DNA of 64,000 nucleotides from the NCBI RefSeq assembly GCF_030397575.1, contig NZ_JAPNXS010000002.1, positions 62,001-126,000 of the forward strand. The letters are read 5' to 3'. The stretch is from Psychromonas sp. 14N.309.X.WAT.B.A12. GTDB taxonomy: Bacteria > Pseudomonadota > Gammaproteobacteria > Enterobacterales > Psychromonadaceae. Below, piece after piece: positions 28,346 through 38,049 of this stretch. The first letter of the stretch is position 1; each line of letters begins with the position of its first letter. The position numbers were made by a program, and so were the translations under genes. The notes below the pieces were generated by a model. It saw nothing but the letters and a program-made list of their open reading frames with translations. It ran no database searches and was not told where the DNA came from.

Positions 28346-29158
28346 TTAACTTCCTTGCTTAAGCAATGTTTGTAATTCAGTAACAGGTTTAAGTTGCTCT
28401 ACTGAATAATGTCTATCTTGATATTGTTTGACTGCAACAACGCCCATAAGTGCATTAGTTAAACACAGGCATGTTGCTTGATTAATGTCTGCTAAGGTGA
28501 TCTCTTTCTCAATCACATTGATATTTTGCAGCTGTAAAATACGGGCTCTCATCACTCCAGCGACACCACTATAATTAAGCTTTGGAGTGATCCATTGACC
28601 TGCTAGGTAAATAAAAACATTGGCGCTACAGGCTTCGATGATATGGCCGAATTCATCGCAAACTAACCCTTCAACAGCATTCAATTTAAGTAGTTCTTGT
28701 TTGATAAAGACTTGCTCTAATCGTGCTAAGGACTTTAAACCAGCTAATTGTTGGTTGCGCCCTAATTGACTCTGGCACTGTACTATGGCGATGCCTGTTT
28801 GTTGCCAAGTAAGATACTGCTCGGGAAAAGCTGACAAGCTGATAATCCGCACCACTTGCTCACAGCCACTTGCACTATAGCCTCGACCACCACTGCCTCT
28901 GGTCAACATCACTTTTAATACATGTTGAGGGTATGCAGCAACTGATTGCGCACTGTTAAATACTTCTGTTTGTAACAACTCCCAATCAATATCAGGGAAA
29001 AATAAACGCACTGCACCATCTTTAAGTCGTTGTAAATGCAATGACCAATCAATTACTTCACCGTGTGCAATTTTGATGGTAGAAAATACCCCATCACCAT
29101 AAGCTAAACCACGATCAGCAGCATCAATAGTTTGACTGACAATACCGTTAATTAACAT
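28346..29158 (-). CDS. pabC: 4-Amino-4-deoxychorismate lyase
   Basis: PLP enzyme that makes p-aminobenzoate for folate. The start I prefer is ATG 29158 (MLINGIVSQ), with GGATGAG seven bases upstream. This gives 270 residues, equal to E. coli PabC (269). The longer open frame upstream to 29272 adds 38 residues unlike the family. The class IV aminotransferase fold is shown by DRGLAYGDGVFSTIKI, the PLP Lys in LKSLARLEQ, and VEGLVCDEFGHIIEACSANVF. It lies in the fab cluster after fabF, separated by a hairpin. Confidence 0.92.
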   Translation of the reverse strand: MLINGIVSQTIDAADRGLAYGDGVFSTIKIAHGEVIDWSLHLQRLKDGAVRLFFPDIDWELLQTEVFNSAQSVAAYPQHVLKVMLTRGSGGRGYSASGCEQVVRIISLSAFPEQYLTWQQTGIAIVQCQSQLGRNQQLAGLKSLARLEQVFIKQELLKLNAVEGLVCDEFGHIIEACSANVFIYLAGQWITPKLNYSGVAGVMRARILQLQNINVIEKEITLADINQATCLCLTNALMGVVAVKQYQDRHYSVEQLKPVTELQTLLKQGS

Positions 29159-29472
29159 GACGTTACTCATCCAATGTAAAGTTGAATAAAGGATTATACG
29201 CATAATCCCTTGTTCACTAAATAGCAGATCGGAAATAATCCCCATCACGCTAAATAGCGGAATATTATTCATTACTAAAATACATTATTTTAGATTATAA
29301 ATTCTGCAAAAAAGTGCAGCATTAGCTGTATGTCTACCCATAATTGCTATTATTAAAATTGAAATATCCCTTTTGCGGACACAATTTTTGGACATAAAAA
29401 AACCCGAACTTGCGTATCGGGTTTTTAAGATCAGCAACTACAAGTGGCTGATTCATATCATTAGCAATAGTA
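29159..29472. other. fabF-pabC intergenic region
   Basis: It contains the fabF terminator (29396-29426) and an 8-bp palindrome CTAAAATA-CAT-TATTTTAG (29275-29293) of unknown meaning. Together with the terminator this suggests pabC-mltG-tmk-holB-ycfH has its own promoter here; I cannot place it precisely. Confidence 0.45.
29396..29426 (-). terminator. Terminator of fabF
   Basis: Perfect 10-bp stem AAAAACCCGA / TCGGGTTTTT with a 9-base loop; the minus strand reads TTTTTAT after the stem. It lies about 47 bases past the fabF stop. Confidence 0.88.
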
Positions 29473-30714
29473 CTAGATACGTTTAAAAATTAACGTACCG
29501 TTAGTGCCACCAAAACCAAATGAGTTTGACAGTGCATATTCAATATTTGCAGGACGTGCTTTACCGTCTGTTACGTAATCTAAATCACAGCCTTCACTTG
29601 GGTTTTTAAGGTTAATCGTTGGTGGAGCAACTTGATCTTTCAGGGCTAGCACACTGAAGATAGCTTCGATTGCACCAGCAGCACCTAATAAGTGACCCGT
29701 CATTGATTTAGTTGAGCTCATCATCACTGAATTTGCTGCCTCACCCCAAATGCTTTTCACTGCTTGAGTTTCAGCAATGTCACCAGCTGGTGTAGACGTA
29801 CCATGTGCATTGATGTACTGAATATCAGAAGCATCGATACCTGCATCACGGATTGCATTTTTCATTGATAATGCTGCACCTGCGCCACTTTCTGGTGGTG
29901 ACGTCATGTGGTAAGCATCACCACTCATACCAAAACCAACCATTTCAGCATAGATTTTTGCACCACGTGCTTTCGCGTGCTCATATTCTTCGATAATTAA
30001 TACGCCTGCACCATCACCTAATACAAAACCGTCACGAGATTCATCCCATGGGCGACTGGCTGTTTCTGGTGAATCATTACGTGTAGAAAGTGCACGTGCA
30101 GCACCGAAGCCACCCATTCCCATTTCAGTTGATGCTTTTTCTGCACCACCAACAAACATAACATCCGCATCACCATGTTGGATCATACGCGCACCTAAAC
30201 CAATGCTGTGTGTACCTGTAGTACAAGCAGTTGTTACGGCGATGTTTGGACCTTTCAGGCCTTTGTTGATTGAAACATGACCAGAGATCATATTGATAAT
30301 AGTTGCAGGTACAAAGAAAGGACTGATTTTACGTGGTCCTGTTTTGTTATAATTATCTTTGTTTTGTTCGATAATGCCTAGACCACCGATACCAGAGCCG
30401 ATTGCAACACCGATTCTCTCTGCATTTTCTTCTGTAATTTCTAAGCCAGAATCTTGTAATGCTTGTTCAGAAGCGGCCACACCGTATTGGATAAATAGAT
30501 CCATTTTGCGTGCTTCTTTCTTTGGCATATACTCTTCGACGTTAAAGTCTTTAACTAGACCAGCGAATTTAGTGGAAAACTTTTCAGTATCAAAGTGTTC
30601 AATATTTGAAATCCCACTTTGACCAGATTGAATAGCCTGCCATGATTGCTCAACCGTATTACCTACTGGTGAGATGATCCCTAAACCGGTTACTACAACG
30701 CGACGCTTTGACAC
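29473..30714 (-). CDS. fabF: 3-Oxoacyl-ACP synthase II
   Basis: Elongating condensing enzyme of fatty-acid synthesis, which also raises the share of cis-vaccenate at low temperature. The nucleophile is Cys164 in [10 protein letters not shown]; the catalytic His residues are in [12 protein letters not shown] and [11 protein letters not shown]. Length 413 equals E. coli FabF. The C-terminal [12 protein letters not shown] is intact. It is separated from acpP by 314 bases that include a terminator, so it probably has its own promoter. Confidence 0.97.
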   Translation of the reverse strand: MSKRRVVVTGLGIISPVGNTVEQSWQAIQSGQSGISNIEHFDTEKFSTKFAGLVKDFNVEEYMPKKEARKMDLFIQYGVAASEQALQDSGLEITEENAERIGVAIGSGIGGLGIIEQNKDNYNKTGPRKISPFFVPATIINMISGHVSINKGLKGPNIAVTTACTTGTHSIGLGARMIQHGDADVMFVGGAEKASTEMGMGGFGAARALSTRNDSPETASRPWDESRDGFVLGDGAGVLIIEEYEHAKARGAKIYAEMVGFGMSGDAYHMTSPPESGAGAALSMKNAIRDAGIDASDIQYINAHGTSTPAGDIAETQAVKSIWGEAANSVMMSSTKSMTGHLLGAAGAIEAIFSVLALKDQVAPPTINLKNPSEGCDLDYVTDGKARPANIEYALSNSFGFGGTNGTLIFKRI

Positions 30715-31028
30715 TAGACTCTCCTAAAATAAAGCTATAAAAATAATAACTAAAAATTTTTATACCAATGTATATTAATTTCGTGTTTCTAATATGACAC
30801 TGATGAAAAAATGGCTGAATTTGTGACGTAAGTTAATGTAATGATGTCTCTTTTACTAAACTTACAACAAAAAACAAGTCACTTTAACCAGGAATATAGA
30901 ACACGGGATTTGTATGATTGGTGTTTTAAAATACTTAGCTATTATTTAAGGTCAAATTATTAATGTTTAAATAGACAAAAGGCGGTCACAAGACCGCCTT
31001 TAGATATTTCTACACTTATAGTGAGAAA
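30715..31028. other. acpP-fabF intergenic region
   Basis: This 314-base stretch holds the acpP terminator (30978-31001) and AT-rich sequence that should carry the fabF promoter. I see no ORF with a Shine-Dalgarno and no other repeat of note. Confidence 0.5.
30978..31001 (-). terminator. Terminator of acpP
   Basis: Perfect 10-bp stem AAAGGCGGTC / GACCGCCTTT with a 4-base loop; the minus strand continues TTTTGTC. It lies 28 bases after the acpP stop. Confidence 0.92.
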
Positions 31029-31262
31029 TTAACCGTTGTTAACAACGTAATCAATCGCAGATTGAACAGTAGTGATTTTCTCTGCTTCGTCATCTGGGAT
31101 CTCTGTATCAAATTCTTCTTCTAGAGCCATTACAAGCTCAACTGTGTCTAGTGAATCAGCACCAAGATCGTCAACGAAAGAAGCTTCGTTTTTAACTTCG
31201 TCTAGTTGAACACCTAATTGCTCAACGATGATGTTCTTTACGCGTTCTTCGATATTGCTCAT
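31029..31262 (-). CDS. acpP: Acyl carrier protein
   Basis: Small acidic protein that carries acyl chains on a phosphopantetheine arm. The attachment site is Ser37 in [15 protein letters not shown]. The 77-residue length is that of E. coli AcpP (78). The gene has a 182-base leader after fabG, long enough for its own promoter, and is followed by a strong terminator, which fits the very high expression expected of ACP. Confidence 0.98.
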   Translation of the reverse strand: MSNIEERVKNIIVEQLGVQLDEVKNEASFVDDLGADSLDTVELVMALEEEFDTEIPDDEAEKITTVQSAIDYVVNNG

Positions 31263-31444
31263 TTTTTATCTTCCTATGTAATTACGCATTTGCGTTAAGT
31301 TGCGGTAGTTTATTCTATCGCGTTTAATATTCAAGTATTCTATCACTGGTTAGACCAGTATTTTAAGATTTTAATCAATAAATTAATAGAATATCTATCT
31401 TTTTGAGTTAATTGCTTATTTGCTCAACAAAGTTAGGCAAAAAA

Positions 31445-32179
31445 TTAAACCATGTACATGCCGCCATTAACGTGAATTGTTTCACCGTTAATGTAAGCAG
31501 CACCTTCAGAGGCTAAAAATACAACAGTAGCAGCAATCTCTTTTGGATCACCTAAACGACCAGCAGGCACATTTGCTAAAGTAGCTGCGCGTTGCTCTTC
31601 GTTTAATGCTTTCGTCATATCTGTTTCAATGAAACCAGGTGCAACTGTATTAACAGTAATACCACGGCTTGCAACTTCACGTGCTAATGATTTAGTAAAA
31701 CCAATTACACCAGCTTTAGCAGCTGCATAGTTAGTTTGACCAGCATTACCCATTGTACCGACTACAGAACCTACATTAATAATGCGACCAGCACGCTTTT
31801 TCATCATTGGACGAAGTGCAGCTTTACTCAATTTAAAGATAGGCGTTAAGTTAGTGCCAATGATGTCATCCCACTCAGCATCTTTCATACGCATCAATAG
31901 GTTGTCACGTGTGATACCTGCGTTATTCACTAACACATCCACACTACCAAACTCTTTCTTAATGTCAGCAAATAATGCTTCAATAGACTCTGTTTCTGTG
32001 ACGTTTAAGACAAAACCTTTACCAGCATCACCTAAATATTCACTGATTGCAGCAGCGCCACTTTCGCTCGTTGCTGTTCCTAATACAGTTGCACCTAATG
32101 CTACAAAACTTTCAGCAATTGCTCGGCCAATACCACGGCTTGCACCTGTTACTAAAACAACTTGATCTTGCATACTCAT
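31445..32179 (-). CDS. fabG: 3-Oxoacyl-ACP reductase
   Basis: NADPH-dependent reductase of the second fatty-acid elongation step. The 244-residue SDR-fold protein has the cofactor loop VTGASRGIGRAIAES, the NNAGITRDNLLMRM segment, Ser in INVGSVVG, and the catalytic Tyr-x-x-x-Lys in YAAAK. PAGRLGDPKEIAATVVFLAS at the C-terminus is typical. It starts 2 bases after fabD. Confidence 0.97.
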   Translation of the reverse strand: MSMQDQVVLVTGASRGIGRAIAESFVALGATVLGTATSESGAAAISEYLGDAGKGFVLNVTETESIEALFADIKKEFGSVDVLVNNAGITRDNLLMRMKDAEWDDIIGTNLTPIFKLSKAALRPMMKKRAGRIINVGSVVGTMGNAGQTNYAAAKAGVIGFTKSLAREVASRGITVNTVAPGFIETDMTKALNEEQRAATLANVPAGRLGDPKEIAATVVFLASEGAAYINGETIHVNGGMYMV

Positions 32180-32181
32180 TC

Positions 32182-33123
32182 TTATTCTCCTTTAACAGCA
32201 GCTAATGCAGCCGCTAAACTTGCTGTATCGTTAATTGCTTGTGCAGTGAAGCTCTTGTCGATACGACGAACTAAACCACTTAATACTTTACCTGGGCCAG
32301 CTTCAACTTGTAAGTCGATACCTTGCTCAGCCATTTTAACTACTATATCAGTCCAACGAACCGGACAATATAGTTGACGCACTAGCGCATCTTTAATTTT
32401 GTCAGCATCTGTTTCAATCGCAACATCTACATTATTAATGACTGAAATGCTTGGCGTATTAAAAGTAACGTCTTGTAATGCAACAGCTAACTGGTCTGCA
32501 GCTGGTTTCATTAATGCACAATGTGAAGGTACTGATACTGGTAATGGCAAGGCACGTTTAGCACCTGCTTCTTTACATAACACACCAGCACGCTCAACGG
32601 CATCTTTGTTACCTGCAATAACCACTTGACCTGGTGAGTTAAAGTTTACTGGAGAAACCACTTCTCCTTGCGCTGCTTGCTCACAAGCCGCTTGAATTTC
32701 TGCATCACCTAAACCGATAATCGCATACATTGCGCCAACACCTGCAGGAACCGCTTGTTGCATCAATTGGCCACGTAATTCAACTAATTTAAGTGCATCT
32801 TTAAAGTCAATCACACCAGCACATACTAATGCTGAGTACTCACCTAAACTATGCCCAGCAATGATCGTTGGTTTTTCCCCACCAACCTCTGCCCAAACAC
32901 GCCAAATAGCAACAGAAGCAGCTAATAAAGCAGGTTGTGTTTTATCAGTTTGGTTTAATGATTCTACCGGTCCATCTTGGCATAACGCCCAAAGATCGTA
33001 ACCTAGTACTTCACTTGCTTCTTTAAATGTATCAACAACAACCGGGTAAGTTGCCGCTAAATCAGCGAGCATACCTAAGCTTTGCGAACCTTGGCCAGGA
33101 AAGGCAAATGTAAAGTTTGTCAT
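32182..33123 (-). CDS. fabD: Malonyl-CoA:ACP transacylase
   Basis: Loads malonate onto ACP for fatty-acid synthesis. The catalytic Ser92 lies in GHSLGEYSALV, with the oxyanion-side GQGSQ near residue 10 and the His partner in PVSVPSHCALM. Length 313 matches E. coli FabD (309). Its start is 79 bases after the fabH stop, and the fabG start is 2 bases downstream. Confidence 0.97.
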   Translation of the reverse strand: MTNFTFAFPGQGSQSLGMLADLAATYPVVVDTFKEASEVLGYDLWALCQDGPVESLNQTDKTQPALLAASVAIWRVWAEVGGEKPTIIAGHSLGEYSALVCAGVIDFKDALKLVELRGQLMQQAVPAGVGAMYAIIGLGDAEIQAACEQAAQGEVVSPVNFNSPGQVVIAGNKDAVERAGVLCKEAGAKRALPLPVSVPSHCALMKPAADQLAVALQDVTFNTPSISVINNVDVAIETDADKIKDALVRQLYCPVRWTDIVVKMAEQGIDLQVEAGPGKVLSGLVRRIDKSFTAQAINDTASLAAALAAVKGE

Positions 33124-33202
33124 GTTTAATTCCTAATATTTATTCTTACGATCTCATCAATGTATCGCTTGTCTATATTGTTACTTTAAAGAGTGTCAGT
33201 TG

Positions 33203-34162
33203 TTACATTACAACTAATGCACTTCCCCAAGTAAAACCACCACCAAATGCTTCTAATAGCACTAATTGGCCAGGTTTAATTTTTCCACTTTTTACCCCTT
33301 CGTCTAAGGCAAGTGGTACTGAAGCAGCTGAGGTATTCCCATGTTTATCAAGTGTTAAAATAACTTGATCCATAGACATACCTAGTTTTTTAGCTGTTGC
33401 AGCAATAATTCGTTGATTGGCTTGATGTGGAACTAGCCAGTCTAACTTGTCTTTCTCAATGTTATTTGCAGCTAATGTATCCACCACCACTTGGCTCAGT
33501 TTCTTCACCGCTACTTTAAACACTTCGTTCCCAGCCATTGATAGGTATGAATTAGTTAATGTTTGATCATTACCACGTTCAACATTAGGCAACTTTAATA
33601 GGTCACCAAAACGGCCATCGGCATTAATATGAGTAGATAAAATACCTACTTCTTCAGTTGCTGTTAACACTACGGCACCGGCACCATCACCGAACAAAAT
33701 GATAGTACTACGATCTTCTGGGTCACAGGTTGCCGCTAATGCATCAGCACCAATCACTAGCACATTCTTAGCGCTACCTGATTTGATAAAATTATCTGCC
33801 ACACTCAATGCGTATGTGAAACCAGCACAAGCGGCTGATACGTCAAACGCAGGAATATCATAAATACCCAATAGATTCTGAACTTCACAAGCAGCAGAAG
33901 GGAAGGCATTATGATTACTTGTTGTCGCTACAACAATTAAATCCAAATCACTTGCAGCTAAACCAGCAGATTGTAACGCTTGCTCGCCAGCTTTTGTGCC
34001 CATAAACGCGATCGTTTCTTGTTCACTTGCAATACGACGCTCTTTAATGCCGGTGCGTACTGTGATCCATTCATCACTAGTATCGACCATCTTCTCTAAA
34101 TCTTGATTGGTGCGTACTGCTGTTGGTAAATAACTACCCGTACCTATAATTTTGCTATTCAT
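33203..34162 (-). CDS. fabH: 3-Oxoacyl-ACP synthase III
   Basis: Starts fatty-acid synthesis by condensing acetyl-CoA with malonyl-ACP. The catalytic triad is complete: Cys112 in [11 protein letters not shown], His in [11 protein letters not shown] and Asn in KHGNTSAAS. The 319-residue length is typical. The start overlaps the end of plsX by 8 bases, giving tight coupling of the phospholipid and fatty-acid steps. Confidence 0.97.
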   Translation of the reverse strand: MNSKIIGTGSYLPTAVRTNQDLEKMVDTSDEWITVRTGIKERRIASEQETIAFMGTKAGEQALQSAGLAASDLDLIVVATTSNHNAFPSAACEVQNLLGIYDIPAFDVSAACAGFTYALSVADNFIKSGSAKNVLVIGADALAATCDPEDRSTIILFGDGAGAVVLTATEEVGILSTHINADGRFGDLLKLPNVERGNDQTLTNSYLSMAGNEVFKVAVKKLSQVVVDTLAANNIEKDKLDWLVPHQANQRIIAATAKKLGMSMDQVILTLDKHGNTSAASVPLALDEGVKSGKIKPGQLVLLEAFGGGFTWGSALVVM

Positions 34163-35195
34163 GTAATAAACAATCTCGCTCTGCTAATACAGATGCCAAC
34201 CTTTCGCTAATACTCGTTGGGATCTGCCATTGAATTTCTTTGATGGCTTGTTCTATTGCACAAGTGAATGCTTCTACATTTGCGCTACCGTGACTTTTCA
34301 CAACAATGCCACGTAACCCTATCAAACTGGCACCATTATACAGATCTGGATGTAAATGTTTTAATTGGTTTTTTATCAATGGATTTAATAACTTACCAAG
34401 CAAACGACTATACCAGGTTGCATCCATGGCTTTTTTTAATTGTGCTATAAAAACGCGTCCCATCCCTTCATAGCTTTTTAATGCGATATTGCCACTAAAT
34501 CCATCAGTTACTACAACATCCGCTGGGCTATCAAACAGCTCATTTGCTTCAATAAAACCGATATAATTAATATATTTAGTTTCATTAAGTAAACTCGCGC
34601 AATGTTTGATTTCATCGCTCCCTTTATTACTTTCTCGTCCTACATTTAATAGGGAAATAGATGGTGAACTCACTTGTTCAACCTTCTCGCAAAGCACACT
34701 TCCCATTAATGCAAAATTAAATAAAGTATCACAACCACATTGTAAATTTGCCCCCAAATCCATCATATAACTGTGTCCGCCACGGTTATTGGGTAAAGCA
34801 GAAACCAATGCTGGTCTGGAAATCCCCTCAAGCGTTTTTAATATATGCTTAGAAAGCAACATTAATGCGCCAGTATTTCCCGCACTAACACATGCATCAG
34901 CTTCTCCATCAGCGACTAATTGTAGTGCCATTAGCATTGAAGAGGGTGAGCGATGACGTAACACTGAAACAGGATCATCTTCCATTGATATGGTTTCAGG
35001 TGCATGCACTAATTTAACGCGAGCGTGATCAAGTAAATGATATTTTTTTAATAAGGGATTTATTTGCTGCTCATCACCGACAATTATGATGAATAAGTTG
35101 GGATGGAGTTGTAAGGATTTATAGCTTGCAGGTAAAGAAATATGGGGGCCAAAATCGCCCCCCATGGCATCAAGCGCAATAGTAAAGTTACGCAA
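34155..35195 (-). CDS. plsX: Phosphate acyltransferase PlsX
   Basis: Makes acyl-phosphate from acyl-ACP for phospholipid synthesis; a peripheral membrane enzyme. The 346 residues begin [12 protein letters not shown] and contain [24 protein letters not shown] and the C-terminal [13 protein letters not shown], all family signatures. It is 9 bases from rpmF upstream and overlaps fabH downstream. Confidence 0.96.
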   Translation of the reverse strand: MRNFTIALDAMGGDFGPHISLPASYKSLQLHPNLFIIIVGDEQQINPLLKKYHLLDHARVKLVHAPETISMEDDPVSVLRHRSPSSMLMALQLVADGEADACVSAGNTGALMLLSKHILKTLEGISRPALVSALPNNRGGHSYMMDLGANLQCGCDTLFNFALMGSVLCEKVEQVSSPSISLLNVGRESNKGSDEIKHCASLLNETKYINYIGFIEANELFDSPADVVVTDGFSGNIALKSYEGMGRVFIAQLKKAMDATWYSRLLGKLLNPLIKNQLKHLHPDLYNGASLIGLRGIVVKSHGSANVEAFTCAIEQAIKEIQWQIPTSISERLASVLAERDCLLHE

Positions 35196-35204
35196 AGTAA
35201 TAAC

Positions 35205-35375
35205 TTACTTTTCGATTACTTTTTTGCCTTTGTAGAAGCCGTCAGCAGTAACGTGATGACGACGGTGAGTTTCACCAGAAGTACTGTCAACAGTTAAAGT
35301 AGGTGCACTTAGTGCATCATGTGAACGACGCATACCGCGTTTTGAAGGAGTCTTACGACTTTTTTGTACTGCCAT
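35205..35375 (-). CDS. rpmF: 50S ribosomal protein L32
   Basis: A 56-residue ribosomal protein, [20 protein letters not shown] at its N-terminus and a basic [18 protein letters not shown] region near its C-terminus. The N-terminal part is the diagnostic L32 motif. It lacks the four-Cys zinc site found in some L32 forms, as is usual in gammaproteobacteria. It lies between yceD (18 bases) and plsX (9 bases), the conserved order linking ribosome and lipid genes. Confidence 0.97.
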   Translation of the reverse strand: MAVQKSRKTPSKRGMRRSHDALSAPTLTVDSTSGETHRRHHVTADGFYKGKKVIEK

Positions 35376-35393
35376 TTTAAAAATTCCTGCTTG

Positions 35394-35915
35394 TTACTTG
35401 AGCTTTAGCTGAGCTAGAGCATCAAATGGGTTAGGACGTTCTTGTTCTTCTTCAATTTCGCCGAAGCTACTTTCGTAGTCACTGTAATGACAATCCTCAA
35501 TTGCATGCATTGCAATCTGTGGAAGTGTTAATAACAGCTCGTCTTCAACTATTTGGTGAAGATTTACCTCCCCATTTTCATCGTAATAAATGGGTTCATA
35601 AACGTCTGGTAAATTATTTTCCTGCTCTTCATTCAGAACAGGACAATACGTAAATTCAGCTTCACATTGATAAGTCATAGGCTCATTGCACCGTTGACAA
35701 GTGAGTTCTACTGCGACGCTTGCTTTCCCATGAAATATTCTCAACCTTTGCTGATCTACTTCAAAAGAAAAATGCACGTCGATATCAGAGTGAATACTGT
35801 TTGTTGACTCTCTTAATCTGCTTAATAAAGACTTGTCGAGGCTAGCATTTAGCTCCAATCTATTATTAGCAGCGCGAACAGAATCAACGCTAATCGGTAG
35901 TTTAACCTTTTGCAT
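35394..35915 (-). CDS. yceD: 23S rRNA accumulation protein YceD (DUF177)
   Basis: A 173-residue protein of the DUF177 family; relatives are needed for normal 23S rRNA levels. CQRCNEPMTYQC with a later Cys forms a likely metal-binding knuckle, and the C-terminal end PNPFDALAQLK is typical. It is the first gene of the rpmF-plsX-fab cluster and is divergent from the yceF-type maf gene, as in E. coli. Confidence 0.93.
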   Translation of the reverse strand: MQKVKLPISVDSVRAANNRLELNASLDKSLLSRLRESTNSIHSDIDVHFSFEVDQQRLRIFHGKASVAVELTCQRCNEPMTYQCEAEFTYCPVLNEEQENNLPDVYEPIYYDENGEVNLHQIVEDELLLTLPQIAMHAIEDCHYSDYESSFGEIEEEQERPNPFDALAQLKLK

Positions 35916-36051
35916 GGTCGCGAATAATATAGATAGAGTTCAATATAGTCAAAGAAAAACCGCTATTTTTCTTAAGTTTTTATTCAACTATCGCTTTATT
36001 CTTTCACAGTCCTTAAAATAAACTTATTTTTACACATAACTAGGATTCATT

Positions 36052-36633
36052 ATGCCACAAAAGCTAGTATTAGCATCGACTTCGCCGTTTCGTAAACAGC
36101 TATTAGAAAAGCTACACGTAGACTTTTCCACAGCTAACCCACAGGTTAATGAAGATGAACTGCCTGGTGAAACCGCCATTCAATTAGTAGAAAGACTGGC
36201 GATCGCAAAAGCACAAGCTGTCACTAGTGATTTTCCCAATGCTTTAATCATTGGTTCAGACCAAGTTTGTTTGAACAATGGTCAAATTTTAGGTAAACCC
36301 GGTAACTTTGAAAATGCCTTCAAACAATTAAAAGCAGCTAGTGGTCAACATGTCACCTTCTACACTGGTTTAGCCTTAGTGAACAGTGCAACGGGCGAAG
36401 TACAGTCTTTAGTTGAACCCTACGATGTTTATTTTCGTGAGTTATCAGACCAAATGATCACTAATTACTTGAACAAAGAAGAGCCGTATAATTGTGCAGG
36501 CAGTTTTAAAAGCGAAGGGTTTGGCATCAGTTTATTTAGCCGCTTTGAAGGTAAAGATCCGAACAGTTTAATCGGCCTGCCACTTATTTCATTAATCGAA
36601 ATGTTAGACAAAGAAGGTCATCCTGTACTTTAA
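36052..36633 (+). CDS. yceF: Maf-family nucleotide pyrophosphatase, YceF type
   Basis: House-cleaning pyrophosphatase; the YceF branch acts on 7-methyl-GTP. The N-terminal signature [14 protein letters not shown], the acidic QVNEDE, the catalytic region [18 protein letters not shown] and the C-terminal [11 protein letters not shown] are intact over 193 residues. Assignment to the YceF rather than the dTTP/UTP branch (YhdE) rests on the divergent yceD neighbour and the SPFRKQLL form. AGGA lies 7 bases before the ATG. Confidence 0.92.
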   Translation: MPQKLVLASTSPFRKQLLEKLHVDFSTANPQVNEDELPGETAIQLVERLAIAKAQAVTSDFPNALIIGSDQVCLNNGQILGKPGNFENAFKQLKAASGQHVTFYTGLALVNSATGEVQSLVEPYDVYFRELSDQMITNYLNKEEPYNCAGSFKSEGFGISLFSRFEGKDPNSLIGLPLISLIEMLDKEGHPVL

Positions 36634-36680
36634 TCGAAAGCAATATTGACATTACAGTATTACCTTTGGCATGATTCAAG

Positions 36681-36747
36681 GGAAGTAATATTAGGTGATT
36701 CACCTTTATTCAATATAAGCTCATCGCTGTATATTAATATTACTTCC
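36681..36747. repeat. Long inverted repeat between convergent genes
   Basis: Two perfect 13-base arms GGAAGTAATATTA and TAATATTACTTCC flank 41 bases that contain a smaller palindrome GGTGATTCACC. The plus strand continues TTTTGTTCTATATTTTT. It may be a bidirectional terminator for yceF and the GGDEF gene, although the large loop is unusual for that. Confidence 0.55.
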
Positions 36748-36778
36748 TTTTGTTCTATATTTTTTAAGCAACACTTAG

Positions 36779-37801
36779 CTACCCTGTTTCGTTGCCACTT
36801 TGCCACTCATGAAAAGAGTCACTTGATTTTAAAATAGATTTTACCACATACATATTTTTATCTGCTCTATGGATCAGGGTATCTGGTAAACAAAAATCAC
36901 TAGGCCCGGTCTGCGCATAACCGATACTCATGGTGAGATTATCTAAATTAAGCTTAACCCGTTCTATTAAACGTACTCCAAAGGTTTGTCGCACTTGCTC
37001 ATGTACACAGTTGGGAAAAATAATACAAAACTCATCACCACCATACCGAAAAGCATAATCCTCTACTCTAGTCAGCTCTTGAATTGTCTGTGCGACAGCC
37101 AGTAAAATTTCATTGCCTTTTTGATGCCCTTGCATATCATTAATTTGCTTAAAATCATTAATATCAATATACACTAAAGTAACTGGATATGAGTGTCGCT
37201 GTGCTATTTTTAAAGTGTCAGCAAGGGTATCGTTTAATGCTTTTACATTCAGTAATCCGGTGAGAGGGTCTTTTCTTGCTTGCTCACGTAAATGATTAAA
37301 GATGTACTCGCGTTTAGATTCATAAACATACACCATTGACCAGATAGCAGCGAGTGTAAAACCAACGTTTCCCATAACAATCCAATGCATCTCATGATTA
37401 TCAACCCACACCATGTTCCCCAAAACAGCTAAACCACCAGATACACTAATAAAAGTGATCCAACTGCCCGCTTTTATGCCTAGTAACAGATAAGACAAAA
37501 TAGGGAAAATGAACAACCAAGAAAATAATCCAGCTTTAAAAGTGGTGATCAAAATACCGTAAATCACTAAAAAGTAGAAAGTACACAAATAAATAAAAGA
37601 CCATCGCTGTAGGTATTTTGTACTTTTAGCAAAAATCAAGATCCAACACCAAAAAGCGGCAACACCCCCTTCTATTACAGCAAAAAGGTGGAAACCTGCT
37701 ATCCAATTATTCACCGCAAAAAAACTTGCAGCAAAAATGGTCACGGCGAGTAAAACCCGTAATGTAGTACGGCGATATCCATATTCTTCGTTATCAATCA
37801 T
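36779..37801 (-). CDS. Membrane-bound diguanylate cyclase
   Basis: A 340-residue protein with about six transmembrane helices (roughly 15-170) followed by a GGDEF domain. The active site FRYGGDEF is intact, and the inhibitory I-site Arg-x-x-Asp (RVED) lies exactly five residues upstream, so product inhibition is expected. DPLTGLLNVKAL marks the start of the domain. GGAAAG precedes the ATG. The membrane part has no named sensor signature, so its signal is unknown. It is convergent with yceF. Confidence 0.93.
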   Translation of the reverse strand: MIDNEEYGYRRTTLRVLLAVTIFAASFFAVNNWIAGFHLFAVIEGGVAAFWCWILIFAKSTKYLQRWSFIYLCTFYFLVIYGILITTFKAGLFSWLFIFPILSYLLLGIKAGSWITFISVSGGLAVLGNMVWVDNHEMHWIVMGNVGFTLAAIWSMVYVYESKREYIFNHLREQARKDPLTGLLNVKALNDTLADTLKIAQRHSYPVTLVYIDINDFKQINDMQGHQKGNEILLAVAQTIQELTRVEDYAFRYGGDEFCIIFPNCVHEQVRQTFGVRLIERVKLNLDNLTMSIGYAQTGPSDFCLPDTLIHRADKNMYVVKSILKSSDSFHEWQSGNETG

Positions 37802-38049
37802 TAACTTTCCATTTTAAGATTGCTGAATTTTTTAACTATTCATTATTATTGCTTAATTTAAGGATTTTGCCTGTAATCGTACTTTAGTATTAAGATAAAG
37901 TTTAATTTTGTCTTTGATTTCTACTCAAAAATACAAGTTATTAATACCTAGTTACAACAACACAATTTATCCCACTGATAACCTACTTACTTTATTTCCA
38001 TATAAAGCGAGCTAGTATTTTAACGGATCCCCTCATTAGTAATAGTTAT

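Noticed and set aside
31782-32165. Plus-strand ORF of 127 codons opposite fabG
   Set aside because: Antisense shadow of a highly conserved gene.
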